From: Clostridiaceae bacterium
GTDB lineage: Bacteria; Bacillota; Clostridia; Acetivibrionales; DUMB01
DNA length: 64,000 nucleotides
Assembly: GCA_012840085.1 (NCBI GenBank)
Contig: DUMB01000040.1
Location: 124,001-188,000 of the forward strand
Direction: 5' to 3'
In this document: one piece after another, positions 26,647-34,389 of the stretch
How positions within the stretch are numbered: the first letter of the stretch is position 1
Layout of the letters: every line of letters begins with the position of its first letter
Position numbers and translations under genes: made by a program
The notes under the pieces: generated by a model
What the model was told of the DNA's origin: nothing
Seen by the model: only the letters and a program-made list of their open reading frames with translations
Database searches by the model: none

Positions 26647-26680
26647 GGCTTCCGGGAATTTCTCGGAAGTCTTTTATTTT
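26647..26680 (+). terminator. Intrinsic terminator after tRNA-Leu
   Basis: CTTCCG (26649-26654) pairs with CGGAAG (26664-26669) around a 9-base loop, followed by CTTTTATTTT. Confidence 0.85.
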
Positions 26681-27057
26681 GCTTTGACAAAGGAGGTGAC
26701 AAAGGAGGGACACTTCTCTCCTTTACTCCTTTTTAACTTTTGCGTAATAGGGACATTTCTTTCGTTAAAGTAAATTTCTTATTCAAAAAAACATGAAGTG
26801 TATTTGAGTTGAAACAAGAAATAGTGCCAAGAATACTCCTTTATCGTTTATTTAAGTAACAATAAAATAATCTAATTATAAATTCAATAAATGTCAGCAG
26901 AATCAGTGAAGTTAAGGAACTTATTATAAATTAATTCGTCAAAACATTTTAATAGTACATATAATTGTGTAGTAAATATAAAATATGACTAACTCTTTTA
27001 TTTGAAGTATGGCTTGTAATGTAAAATTATTATTTTATTTTAAGGAGTGTTAAGACC
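26681..27057 (+). repeat. 377-base gap with two REP-like elements
   Basis: Two copies of the GGGACAyTTCTy element occur here. The first is a hairpin: AAAGGAG (26701-26707), loop GGACACTTCT, CTCCTTT (26718-26724). The second is GGGACATTTCTTTCG at 26750-26764. The remainder (26765-27040) is AT-rich with no ORF and no promoter I would defend; the gene at 27058 has a TAAGGAGTG ribosome site. Confidence 0.7.
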
Positions 27058-28164
27058 ATGATAAAAAGTGTTATTGTCGGAACCCTTGTTCTATTTATTT
27101 TATCTACATACGGATTAAACTATGACAACACAATTAATCGTCCGGGAATTGAAATAGACGGCAAAAAGATTCGAGCATATGCCAGTATTGAAGGAGATAG
27201 CATCTACCTGCCCCTGGAAGATGTTTGCAAAGCTCTTGGTTATAATGTCGATAAGTCCCAAAATGATGAAGTGGTTTCTGTTACCAAGCCAGGCAAAAGT
27301 ATTTTGATTGATTTGAAAAATTATAAAATAACAGTTAATGATCACGAATATTACATTACTGAAGAGTATGCAGATATTGTATTTGATGAAAGTGAAGATA
27401 TTGAAAACAGCACATATATGAAGGACGATTTCTTTTCCGACAATCTAGGTCTTAAAATTTCATTAGATAAAAAGAGTGCAAAAGTCATTGTTAAAAGCAT
27501 AAAAGAGAATCCAATTTTTATTAGGACAGTTAAGGAAACAAATGAAACAGATAGAATAAAAATTACATTGAAGTTTCCGCAAATTGAGGGGTTAAGCGAC
27601 AAGAGTGCTGAGGACAGAATAAACTCAATCTTAAGAGGCGCTGCTGAGGCTGCCAGAGATGAGGGCCAAAAGAATGCCGAATATTTTGAAGAAGGTACAG
27701 ATTTATCTGCCACAAGCCCAAATAAACATGAAGTGTATTTTGATTACAGGATGAAATATAATCAAAATGGGTTGCTGAGCGTGGTTTTATTTAATTATCA
27801 GTACACAGGAGGCGCACATGGAATAACTGTACAAAGTTCATATACATTTGATTTGAAAACAGGCGAGGAATATAAGTTTAAGGATTTGATGAAAGCTGAT
27901 GCAGATTATGTTACATTTATCAGTAATGTTGTTAAACAAAAAATCGATGAAAGAATAAAAATTGGATTGCTACCGAATTATTTGCTTACGCCATTTACTG
28001 CTATTAGAGATGATCAGGATTTTTACTTGTCCAATAATGGAGTGGTAGTATATTTCCAGCAATACGAATATTTCCCCTATGCTGCCGGTATTCAGGAGTT
28101 TGTAGTTGACTATACTGAATTTAGTAATATGTTGAAACCTGAATTCAGCTTTCTTTATAAATAA
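27058..28164 (+). CDS. Exported stalk-domain protein with RsiV-like C-terminus (DUF4163/DUF3298)
   Basis: 368 residues. A signal peptide or anchor covers residues 1-20. Residues 30-90 resemble the copper-amine-oxidase N-terminal (stalk) domain: ASIEGDSIYLPLEDVCKALG, then VSVTKPGKSILIDL. The C-terminal half matches the extracellular DUF4163/DUF3298 pair of RsiV: RIKITLKFPQIEGL, YTGGAHGITVQSSYTFDLKT and a closing YFPYAAGIQEFVVDY strand. In RsiV this part binds lysozyme, but here no cytoplasmic anti-sigma segment and no neighbouring sigma gene is present. It is therefore a surface protein of unknown ligand. Confidence 0.8.
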   Translation: MIKSVIVGTLVLFILSTYGLNYDNTINRPGIEIDGKKIRAYASIEGDSIYLPLEDVCKALGYNVDKSQNDEVVSVTKPGKSILIDLKNYKITVNDHEYYITEEYADIVFDESEDIENSTYMKDDFFSDNLGLKISLDKKSAKVIVKSIKENPIFIRTVKETNETDRIKITLKFPQIEGLSDKSAEDRINSILRGAAEAARDEGQKNAEYFEEGTDLSATSPNKHEVYFDYRMKYNQNGLLSVVLFNYQYTGGAHGITVQSSYTFDLKTGEEYKFKDLMKADADYVTFISNVVKQKIDERIKIGLLPNYLLTPFTAIRDDQDFYLSNNGVVVYFQQYEYFPYAAGIQEFVVDYTEFSNMLKPEFSFLYK

Positions 28165-28189
28165 TCTTAATTACAGAAATTCTCAATAA

Positions 28190-28263
28190 AAAGGAGGGGG
28201 CACCAAAGGGATACTGGAGGGACGCTTCTCTCCTTAAAGACCAGCAGAGGGACACTTCTCACC
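28190..28263 (+). repeat. REP-like elements upstream of the transposase gene
   Basis: Two clear copies, GGAGGGACGCTTCTCTCC (28216-28233) and GAGGGACACTTCTCACC (28247-28263), each followed by TTAAA. A partial third copy, GGAGGGGGCACC, begins at 28193. All read in the forward orientation, opposite to the copies downstream of the transposase gene. Confidence 0.75.
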
Positions 28264-28284
28264 TTAAAACATAAAAATATTTAT

Positions 28285-28314
28285 TTGACAAACACATGTT
28301 CTATATGGTATATT
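28285..28314 (+). promoter_or_regulatory. Promoter of the RAYT transposase gene
   Basis: TTGACA (28285-28290) and TATATT (28309-28314) with 18-base spacing, about 20 bases before the start codon, so the 5' leader is very short. Confidence 0.65.
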
Positions 28315-28333
28315 TATACTGAGGTGAGAAAAA

Positions 28334-29257
28334 ATGCCAAGGACAGCAAGAGTGAAATCATCAGAATGCATATACCATATAATGTCAAGAAGTATAAGTG
28401 AAATAAACTTGTTTCAATGTGACGAAGATAAAAACTATTATTTGGCTCTATTGAAGAGATATAAAGAAAAGTATAAATGTAGCATATATGCTTATTGCAT
28501 AATGGATAATCATATGCATTTGTTTATAAACCCGAATGGCTTTGATATTTCCACGTTTATGCATTGCTTGAACAGCGCTTATGTTTCATATTTTAACAGG
28601 AAATATAATCGCCACGGCCATTTGTTCCAGGGACGATTTGCAAGCACTATAGTAGATAGCAACGCTTATGCTATTTCACTAAGCGCATATATACATAACA
28701 ACAGCAAAGATATAGACGGATATAATGGCATGGAGCATTTATATGCATATTCGTCATATGGAATTTACCTTGGCATACAAAATGACAGATACGACCTTAT
28801 TGATAAAAAATTTATACTTGATCAATTCTCAAAAGTGCCTGAAAAAGCTGTAAAACTGTACCAACGATTTGTAACTGACATGAAAGAATCAGGAATAAGC
28901 AATGTTATAGATGAAGACATAGTTACTTCGTATATTGCAAATGAATACAGAAGTGAGAAAAAAATAATCACAAGAGACGTAGATCCTGATACACTTGTTA
29001 AAAAAGTATTGAGAATTATGGGTATTCAGTCTCCTGCAGTATTAAAAAATAAATACAGCAGAAAAGATAGCCATATCAGGGCGTTTATTGTGTATGCAAT
29101 GCGAATTCTTTGCGGATATAAATTTCGCGAAATTTGTGAATATATCGGAAACATAACAATGTCGGGAGTTACCAAGCTATCAATGAAAGGCTTTTATTTG
29201 ACTGTTCATGATGAGCGTTGTCAAAAAGCAATGAAATCACTTCTGCAGCTAGTTTAA
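28334..29257 (+). CDS. REP-associated tyrosine transposase (Y1/IS200-like, RAYT)
   Basis: 307 residues. The Y1 nuclease fold covers residues 1-170: the N-terminal RTARVKSSECIYHIMSRS, the metal-binding HUH motif H60-x-H62 (IMDNHMHLFI), RHGHLFQGRF and a candidate catalytic Y119 in SAYIHNN. The C-terminal ~110 residues resemble a DnaA-type helix-turn-helix (HIRAFIVYAMRILCGYKFRE, then MSGVTKLS), an extension seen in some members. RAYTs act on REP palindromes rather than moving as a normal IS. Fittingly, REP-like copies flank this gene in opposite orientation and no IS ends are seen. GAGGTGAG at 28321-28328 precedes ATG 28334. All key residues are present, so it may be active. Confidence 0.9.
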   Translation: MPRTARVKSSECIYHIMSRSISEINLFQCDEDKNYYLALLKRYKEKYKCSIYAYCIMDNHMHLFINPNGFDISTFMHCLNSAYVSYFNRKYNRHGHLFQGRFASTIVDSNAYAISLSAYIHNNSKDIDGYNGMEHLYAYSSYGIYLGIQNDRYDLIDKKFILDQFSKVPEKAVKLYQRFVTDMKESGISNVIDEDIVTSYIANEYRSEKKIITRDVDPDTLVKKVLRIMGIQSPAVLKNKYSRKDSHIRAFIVYAMRILCGYKFREICEYIGNITMSGVTKLSMKGFYLTVHDERCQKAMKSLLQLV

Positions 29258-29309
29258 TAACAGATGAAGAATATAATTAATGTTGTGTGTACTATGAATA
29301 TTAGTATGG

Positions 29310-29341
29310 TTTGAGTGAGGCCTCAAAGCCTTTTTATTTTT
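29310..29341 (+). terminator. Intrinsic terminator after the transposase gene
   Basis: TTTGAG (29310-29315) pairs with CTCAAA (29322-29327) around TGAGGC, followed by GCC and a TTTTTATTTTT run. The surrounding 375-base gap (29258-29632) otherwise holds the REP-like cluster and the next promoter. Confidence 0.65.
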
Positions 29342-29482
29342 GCTGAAAAGATTCTTTTTTCACTAAAAATATAGCCTAACTGATAAGATTCTGTTAGTTT
29401 TAATATTTATCTGTATTGCATTCTATATTTCGTAATTTTATAACTGACAAATATAATCTTAAAGATATTGTTATTATCGATT

Positions 29483-29578
29483 GGAAAGAAATGTCCCCTT
29501 CAACTTGAAAGAAATGTCTCTTTCGATATTTTTATTGATTTAAGAGAAATGTCCCCTTTGACCTCCCCTTTGACCCTT
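29483..29578 (-). repeat. REP-like element cluster, inverted relative to the upstream set
   Basis: Three copies read as the reverse complement of those upstream of the transposase gene: GAAAGAAATGTCCCC (29484-29498), TTGAAAGAAATGTCTCTTTC (29505-29524) and AAGAGAAATGTCCCC (29542-29556). A tail of CCTCCCCTTTGACCC closes the cluster and runs into the -35 of the GNAT gene. Confidence 0.75.
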
Positions 29579-29598
29579 AGAATATGATAAAATATTAT
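29570..29598 (+). promoter_or_regulatory. Promoter of the GNAT gene
   Basis: TTGACC (29570-29575) and TATTAT (29593-29598) with 17-base spacing, 35 bases before the ATG. The -35 box is formed by the last repeat-cluster sequence. Confidence 0.65.
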
Positions 29599-29632
29599 TA
29601 ATCTCTGAAAACTTGTAAAGGTGGGTTAATTA

Positions 29633-30208
29633 ATGTTAGATAAATCAATCCAATTCTACCGTGTCTTGATGAAAAGGGATAAAGGAACTCCTCTAGTAGA
29701 AAGCAGATTACCAGACAGTTTTGCATTTAGCTTATTTAAGTCAGGTGATGAAAAGGATTGGGCAGAAATAGAAACTTCTGTTGGAGAGTTTGATAGAGCA
29801 GTGGATGCCCTGGTTTATTTTCAAAAAAACTATTTGCCCTATTTAAGTGAATTAGAACGCAGGTGTATTTTTATAGAAGATGATAAAGGAAAGAAAATAG
29901 GAACACTAACTATTTGGTGGAACTATACCGGAGTAAGGAGAGATCCGTGGATACATTGGGTAGCGGTTCGGCCTGAGTATCAAGGGTTAGGATTGGGAAA
30001 AGCTCTAGTATTTGAAGGGTTGAGAAGGCTTATTGAGATTGAAGGAGATAGAGATGTGTATTTAGCCACGCAAACATGGAGCTATAAAGCAATTAATATT
30101 TACATAAAATCAGGTTTTAAGATTACGGACGAAAGAGGGCTGGCTGGTTTTGAGAATAATGAATACGACAAAGCAATAGAACTGCTTAAAAATTATATAA
30201 AGCTATAG
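29633..30208 (+). CDS. GNAT family N-acetyltransferase
   Basis: 191 residues. The GNAT fold is clear in the C-terminal two thirds: RRCIFIEDDKGKKIGTLTIW (beta strands 2-3), IHWVAVRPEYQGLGLGKAL (motif A with the acetyl-CoA loop QGLGLGKA) and YLATQTWSYKAINIYIKSGF (motif B). The N-terminal 60 residues are not conserved to my eye. The substrate cannot be read from the sequence. It is a single-gene unit with its own promoter and an AAAGGTGGG ribosome site. Confidence 0.88.
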   Translation: MLDKSIQFYRVLMKRDKGTPLVESRLPDSFAFSLFKSGDEKDWAEIETSVGEFDRAVDALVYFQKNYLPYLSELERRCIFIEDDKGKKIGTLTIWWNYTGVRRDPWIHWVAVRPEYQGLGLGKALVFEGLRRLIEIEGDRDVYLATQTWSYKAINIYIKSGFKITDERGLAGFENNEYDKAIELLKNYIKL

Positions 30209-30245
30209 AAATTTCTGAACATTGAAAGCTGGGTATTTGTTATTA

Positions 30246-30554
30246 TCAGCAAATAAGCAGCTCTACTAAAAAAACAACGAGGCATGCTGACAAGGACACT
30301 TTAAACAAACTCTTGCCCCGGTATGCGAGGACAATTGCTATAATAAAACCTCCTAATGCGGACCATATACTTGATGTTGCATAAAGAATTGCCGGAAAAG
30401 TCATAACTGCCAGGGTGACATAAGGCACGTAATATAAGAAAGAGCGTATAGTATTATTCTTAATTTCCTTTCTTATCAGGGTTAGGGGAAGTAATCTGAT
30501 TAAATAAGTTACTACTGCCATAACTAAAATATAAATATAAACATTATTTTTCAT
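30246..30554 (-). CDS. azlD: Branched-chain amino acid export subunit AzlD
   Basis: 102 residues with three to four membrane helices. AzlD is the small partner of AzlC; AzlCD exports branched-chain amino acids or their analogues such as 4-azaleucine. Signature TYLIRLLPLTLIRKEI near residue 16 and PAILYATSSIWSA near residue 54. It overlaps azlC by 11 bases and has an AAAGGAGG site inside the azlC 3' end, so the two are coupled. Confidence 0.9.
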   Translation of the reverse strand: MKNNVYIYILVMAVVTYLIRLLPLTLIRKEIKNNTIRSFLYYVPYVTLAVMTFPAILYATSSIWSALGGFIIAIVLAYRGKSLFKVSLSACLVVFLVELLIC

Positions 30555-31260
30555 TGGTATCCTCCTTTATCGGAAAAAGTACTGCAGCAGCTCCTGCAAT
30601 TACAACTGTAAGAATAATTATCCTAAATCCCGATGATATTTGTTCAAGTAAGGGAAACTTCGCAAACGCCAGGCTTAAAAGCATAGAAAGCATAATTATC
30701 CCGGCAATTATTTTATTTTGCTTTGCAGGAGGAACAATTATAGCGATAAACATACCATAAAGTGCTACGCTTAAGGCACTGAGCACTCTTTCAGGTAATA
30801 TATTTCCTGATACTACACCCAGGAACGTTCCAAGCACCCAGCCCGGTACAGCAATGCTAATTACGCCATAGGAATAAAACGGATTTAACTTCCCTTCAGT
30901 ACTTACTGAAACTCCAAATATTTCATCAGTAACACCTGATGCAATAAAAATACGATGTATAAATGATGTATCATTACTTATTTTTTGCGACAGAGAACAG
31001 GACATAAGGCAATACCTTAGATTGATGATTAATTGAGTGAATGCTACCTCAAGATAGCTGGCAGATGCCGCGATCAATCCCAGACCTGCAAATTGTCCTG
31101 CCGATGTTACGTTGACTGCGGACATTAACACAGCTTGAAATACACTAAGCCCCGCATTTTTTGCTACAATACCAAAAGTAAATGAAACTGCAATATATCC
31201 AAGAGCAATCGGAATTCCGTCCCGAAAACCTTTTTTCCAATAGCTTATGTTATTTCTCAT
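30544..31260 (-). CDS. azlC: Branched-chain amino acid export subunit AzlC
   Basis: 238 residues, five to six membrane helices. The AzlC pattern is visible: an N-terminal FRDGIPIALGYIAVSFTFGI, then MSAVNVTSAGQFAGLGLIA and LIINLRYCLMSCSLSQ near residues 75-95. It is first in a two-gene minus-strand operon with azlD and is divergent from the beta-glucosidase gene. The ribosome site AAAGGA precedes ATG at 31260. No Lrp/AzlB regulator is adjacent. Confidence 0.92.
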   Translation of the reverse strand: MRNNISYWKKGFRDGIPIALGYIAVSFTFGIVAKNAGLSVFQAVLMSAVNVTSAGQFAGLGLIAASASYLEVAFTQLIINLRYCLMSCSLSQKISNDTSFIHRIFIASGVTDEIFGVSVSTEGKLNPFYSYGVISIAVPGWVLGTFLGVVSGNILPERVLSALSVALYGMFIAIIVPPAKQNKIIAGIIMLSMLLSLAFAKFPLLEQISSGFRIIILTVVIAGAAAVLFPIKEDTNEK

Positions 31261-31297
31261 TTTCAGAATCCTTTCTTTATTTGATGAACCAATACCA

Positions 31298-31326
31298 ATT
31301 TTACCATTTACTTAGTTACGAGTAAA
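31298..31326 (-). promoter_or_regulatory. Promoter of azlCD
   Basis: On the minus strand TTTACT (31326-31321) and TAAAAT (31303-31298) are 17 bases apart, 38 bases before the azlC start. Confidence 0.55.
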
Positions 31327-31380
31327 ACCAAATATTTACATTAGATGATTTGTACATAGCTTTTTTGAGTGAGGTAGATA

Positions 31381-31409
31381 TTGCCAGCCTTATAATAAAA
31401 GGGTATAAT
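31381..31409 (+). promoter_or_regulatory. Promoter of the GH3 beta-glucosidase gene
   Basis: TTGCCA (31381-31386) and a perfect TATAAT (31404-31409) with 17-base spacing. This leaves a leader of about 85 bases before the start codon. No operator palindrome was recognised. Confidence 0.7.
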
Positions 31410-31500
31410 ATGATTCAGATATAAAATAAGTTCCTGTCAATTATAAGAGAAAACTCAATGTATTCGCGAATTTTAAATATAAATCTTAAAGGTGTCAGTT

Positions 31501-33888
31501 ATGAAATACGAGAAATTAATAAGAAAGATGTCTTTAGCTGAAAAAGTTGCTCTTTGTTCTGGGGCTGATTTTTGGAATACAAAATCCTTTGAAAAGTACG
31601 GCATTCCTTCAATCACAATGAGCGATGGGCCACACGGCTTAAGAAAGCAGGACAAAGATTGTGACCATATGGGTATACATAAAAGCAAGAAGGCTACATG
31701 TTTTCCATGTGCTTGTGCTACCGGAAGCTCGTGGGACAGGGAACTATTAAAGGAAATAGGTAAAGCAATTGCTGAGGAAGCTTTGCGCGAAGGGATTTCT
31801 ATTGTTTTAGGTCCTGGTATAAACATTAAAAGAAACCCTCTGTGCGGCAGGAATTTTGAGTACTTTTCTGAAGACCCTTATGCAGCAGGAGAATTAGGTA
31901 CTGCTTTTATACAGGGGGTTGAGGAACAGGGAGTAGGCACTTCACTAAAACACTTTGCTGCAAATAACCAGGAAAACAGGCGTTTTTCTTCCGACAGCAT
32001 AGTGGATGAAAGGACCCTTCGAGAGATTTACCTGACAGGTTTTGAAATGGCTGTAAAAAAGGGAAAACCTTCAACTGTTATGTGTGCATATAACAAAATA
32101 AACGGTGTTTATTGCAGTGACAATAAATATCTGATTCGAGAAATATTACGTAACGAGTGGGGATTTGACGGTGTAGTAATCACTGATTGGGGAGCAATGA
32201 ATGACAGAATAGATGCTTTTGAAGCAGGAACTGATCTGGAAATGCCAGGCAGTGCCGGTTATTTTGATAAGGAGATTATTGAAGCCGTTAAATCCGGAAA
32301 GTTGTCGGAAGAAAGAATTAATGAGTCGGTTGATCGGCTGCTGTCGCTTATATTTAAGTTCGCAAGCGTGAAGGATAAAAAATGCTCATACAACCCGGAT
32401 GAACATCACCAGATAGCAAGAAAAGCAGCATCAAATTCTGCAGTTTTATTAAAAAATGAAGGTGAAATTTTACCGCTGAACTATTCACAAAAGCTAGCTG
32501 TCATTGGCCACATGGCGAAAAAGATACGTTATCAGGGTGCCGGCAGTTCACTAATAAATCCTACGAAAATAACAAATGTACTTGAAGCATTTGATAACAG
32601 AAAAGTTAAATATTCTTTTTATGAAGGTTGCAAACCAGATGGCACGACTACAGATAAATTAATCGCAGAGGCTGTACAGGGTGCGAAGAATAGTGATGTG
32701 GCTGTTGTTTTTGCTGGCCTGACAGAAATATATGAATCTGAAGGCTTTGACAGGGAAACGTTAGACATGCCTGAAGGCCATAACCGTATGATTAAAGAAG
32801 TAGCAAAGGCTAATCCAAATACAGTGGTTGTGCTGTTTGCAGGTTCTGTCGTCCTTATGCCATGGCTTAACGATGTCAAGGCAGTATTACATATGCATTT
32901 ACCGGGACAGGCAGGCGGAGAGGCTGCTGCTGATCTGTTGTTCGGAGATGTTAACCCCAGTGGGAAATTACAGGAAACATATCCTCTGAAATATGAAGAC
33001 GTTCCAAGTTCGGGAATATATGAAAATGGCGGTGATCAGGCACAGTACAGAGAAGGCATTTATGTCGGTTACAGATACTTTGATAAATCTGATAAAGATG
33101 TTTGTTTCCCCTTTGGATTTGGCTTAAGCTACACTACTTTTGAGTATTATGATCTTCAAGTAGAGAAAAAGAATGAAAATATAGTAGTCAATGTGTCAAT
33201 AAAAAACACAGGCAAGATGGCAGGTGCCGAAGTTGTACAGCTATATGTCAGCTGTATGCAGAAAGGAGTTCATCGACCTGTAAAAGAACTGAAAGGTTTT
33301 GAAAAGGTATTTCTTGACAGTGGAGAAAGCAAAAGGATTAGCTTTGTCTTAGATAAACGTGCATTTGCATATTACGATGTAAAATCAAAGGACTGGCAGG
33401 TTCAAAAGGGCAAGTATAATGTTCAAATTGGAGCATCCAGCAGGGATATCAGGCTGAATCAGGTCGTTGAACTGGAAGGGACAATATCACCAGGTACACA
33501 GAAAGATATAAAAGATACATGGTATGAGCACCCTAAAGGCAAGCCAAGTAAGTCGGATTTCGAAAAGATTTTAAGCCGGATAATTGAGCCACACAAGCCA
33601 AAAAAAAGAAAAGAATATACCATGAATGATTGTATAATTGATATGCAGGACTCCTTTGTCATGCGTATTATGTATAAAGTTATTGAGAGAAAGTACGCAA
33701 AAATGTATGGTGGCGTTGATTATACAAATCCTGCATTTAAGATGGTCATGAAATGCTCAACAGAAGTACCAATAAAGAATTTGTGCACAATGAGCGGCGG
33801 AGATATGAAACGGTACACAATAGAAGGTCTGGTTCACATGGCAAACGGACACTTTATAAAAGGTCTAAAAGTAATGTTGAAAAAATAA
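31501..33888 (+). CDS. Glycoside hydrolase family 3 beta-glucosidase
   Basis: 795 residues without a signal peptide, so probably cytoplasmic. It hydrolyses terminal beta-glucosides such as cellobiose; the exact specificity is not readable. The TIM-barrel-like domain has SDGPHGLR near residue 41, GPGINIKRNPLCGRNFEYFS near 104, KHFAANNQE near 150 and nucleophile D229 in VVITDWGAMNDR. The alpha/beta sandwich has LPGQAGGEAAADLLFG. A fibronectin III-like domain follows (GAEVVQLYVS near 578). The last ~120 residues, after LEGTISPG, form an extra tail not needed for catalysis but known in some clostridial GH3 enzymes. ATG 31501 is preceded by AAAGGTG; GTG 31492 is less likely. It ends in a REP-like hairpin. 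Confidence 0.92.
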   Translation: MKYEKLIRKMSLAEKVALCSGADFWNTKSFEKYGIPSITMSDGPHGLRKQDKDCDHMGIHKSKKATCFPCACATGSSWDRELLKEIGKAIAEEALREGISIVLGPGINIKRNPLCGRNFEYFSEDPYAAGELGTAFIQGVEEQGVGTSLKHFAANNQENRRFSSDSIVDERTLREIYLTGFEMAVKKGKPSTVMCAYNKINGVYCSDNKYLIREILRNEWGFDGVVITDWGAMNDRIDAFEAGTDLEMPGSAGYFDKEIIEAVKSGKLSEERINESVDRLLSLIFKFASVKDKKCSYNPDEHHQIARKAASNSAVLLKNEGEILPLNYSQKLAVIGHMAKKIRYQGAGSSLINPTKITNVLEAFDNRKVKYSFYEGCKPDGTTTDKLIAEAVQGAKNSDVAVVFAGLTEIYESEGFDRETLDMPEGHNRMIKEVAKANPNTVVVLFAGSVVLMPWLNDVKAVLHMHLPGQAGGEAAADLLFGDVNPSGKLQETYPLKYEDVPSSGIYENGGDQAQYREGIYVGYRYFDKSDKDVCFPFGFGLSYTTFEYYDLQVEKKNENIVVNVSIKNTGKMAGAEVVQLYVSCMQKGVHRPVKELKGFEKVFLDSGESKRISFVLDKRAFAYYDVKSKDWQVQKGKYNVQIGASSRDIRLNQVVELEGTISPGTQKDIKDTWYEHPKGKPSKSDFEKILSRIIEPHKPKKRKEYTMNDCIIDMQDSFVMRIMYKVIERKYAKMYGGVDYTNPAFKMVMKCSTEVPIKNLCTMSGGDMKRYTIEGLVHMANGHFIKGLKVMLKK

Positions 33889-33920
33889 AAGGAGGGACAT
33901 TTCTCTCCTTTTTCTCTTTT
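33887..33920 (+). terminator. REP-like hairpin acting as a terminator after the GH3 gene
   Basis: AAAAGGAG (33887-33894) pairs with CTCCTTTT (33905-33912) around GGACATTTCT, followed by TTCTCTTTT. It begins at the stop codon itself. The loop and arms are the same element as at 26701-26724, so a dispersed repeat seems to have been taken over as a terminator. Confidence 0.75.
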
Positions 33921-34389
33921 TACATTCTCGCAGAAAATGGATAAATATTTCTTTAAATTTATTTTGCGAACACATAGTACCTTTTTTTGTTCCTTTACTT
34001 CACACGCCATAAATTAATTTCATTAAATAATAAATTATGACTACAAATTTTCAGAATTAATACCCTAAATTTTTCAGAGCAAATTATAAAACTTGACATA
34101 ATTACAGATAAGCGGTATATTCAAACGTTGAAACAGTTAAGTGTTGTAATAACCATTTTAGCGTTGAAAATTAGCCAAATTCAAATATAGAATAACAACA
34201 ATGAAAAAAATGCATTATTAACATAAAAATTTATATTCCACGTAAAGAGCTTATCAGCACTTAAGCGCGGAACCTATGCTAACGAAATGCAGGCACAACA
34301 AGTTAAACCAATGCATAGATAAAACTGATGAGAGCTGTTTCAATTTCATAAATGGCAGCATGTGAAGCAATATTTGTGAGGAGATATTA
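33921..34389 (+). other. 469-base gap before the MATE gene
   Basis: It contains the MATE promoter (34093-34121) and then a leader of about 260 bases. Inside the leader, 34277-34305 is 25/29 identical to a hairpin-forming segment at 51378-51406, and CTATGC (34274-34279) and GCATAG (34313-34318) bracket it as an inverted pair. No ORF with a ribosome site is seen. The rest is AT-rich and unremarkable. Confidence 0.55.
34093..34132 (+). promoter_or_regulatory. Promoter with palindromic operator, upstream of the MATE gene
   Basis: TTGACA (34093-34098) and TATATT (34116-34121) are 17 bases apart. An inverted repeat TTCAA-ACG-TTGAA (34120-34132) overlaps the -10 edge and start site, a typical repressor position. 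No regulator gene is adjacent. Confidence 0.7.

Noticed and set aside
26519-26713. 64-codon minus-strand ORF
   Set aside because: It is the well-known false ORF antisense to the tRNA-Leu gene; it has no independent support.
26681-29632. CRISPR array or insertion sequence with terminal repeats
   Set aside because: The short repeats are irregularly spaced, vary in orientation and have no cas genes; no paired IS ends or target duplications flank the transposase gene, which fits a RAYT better.
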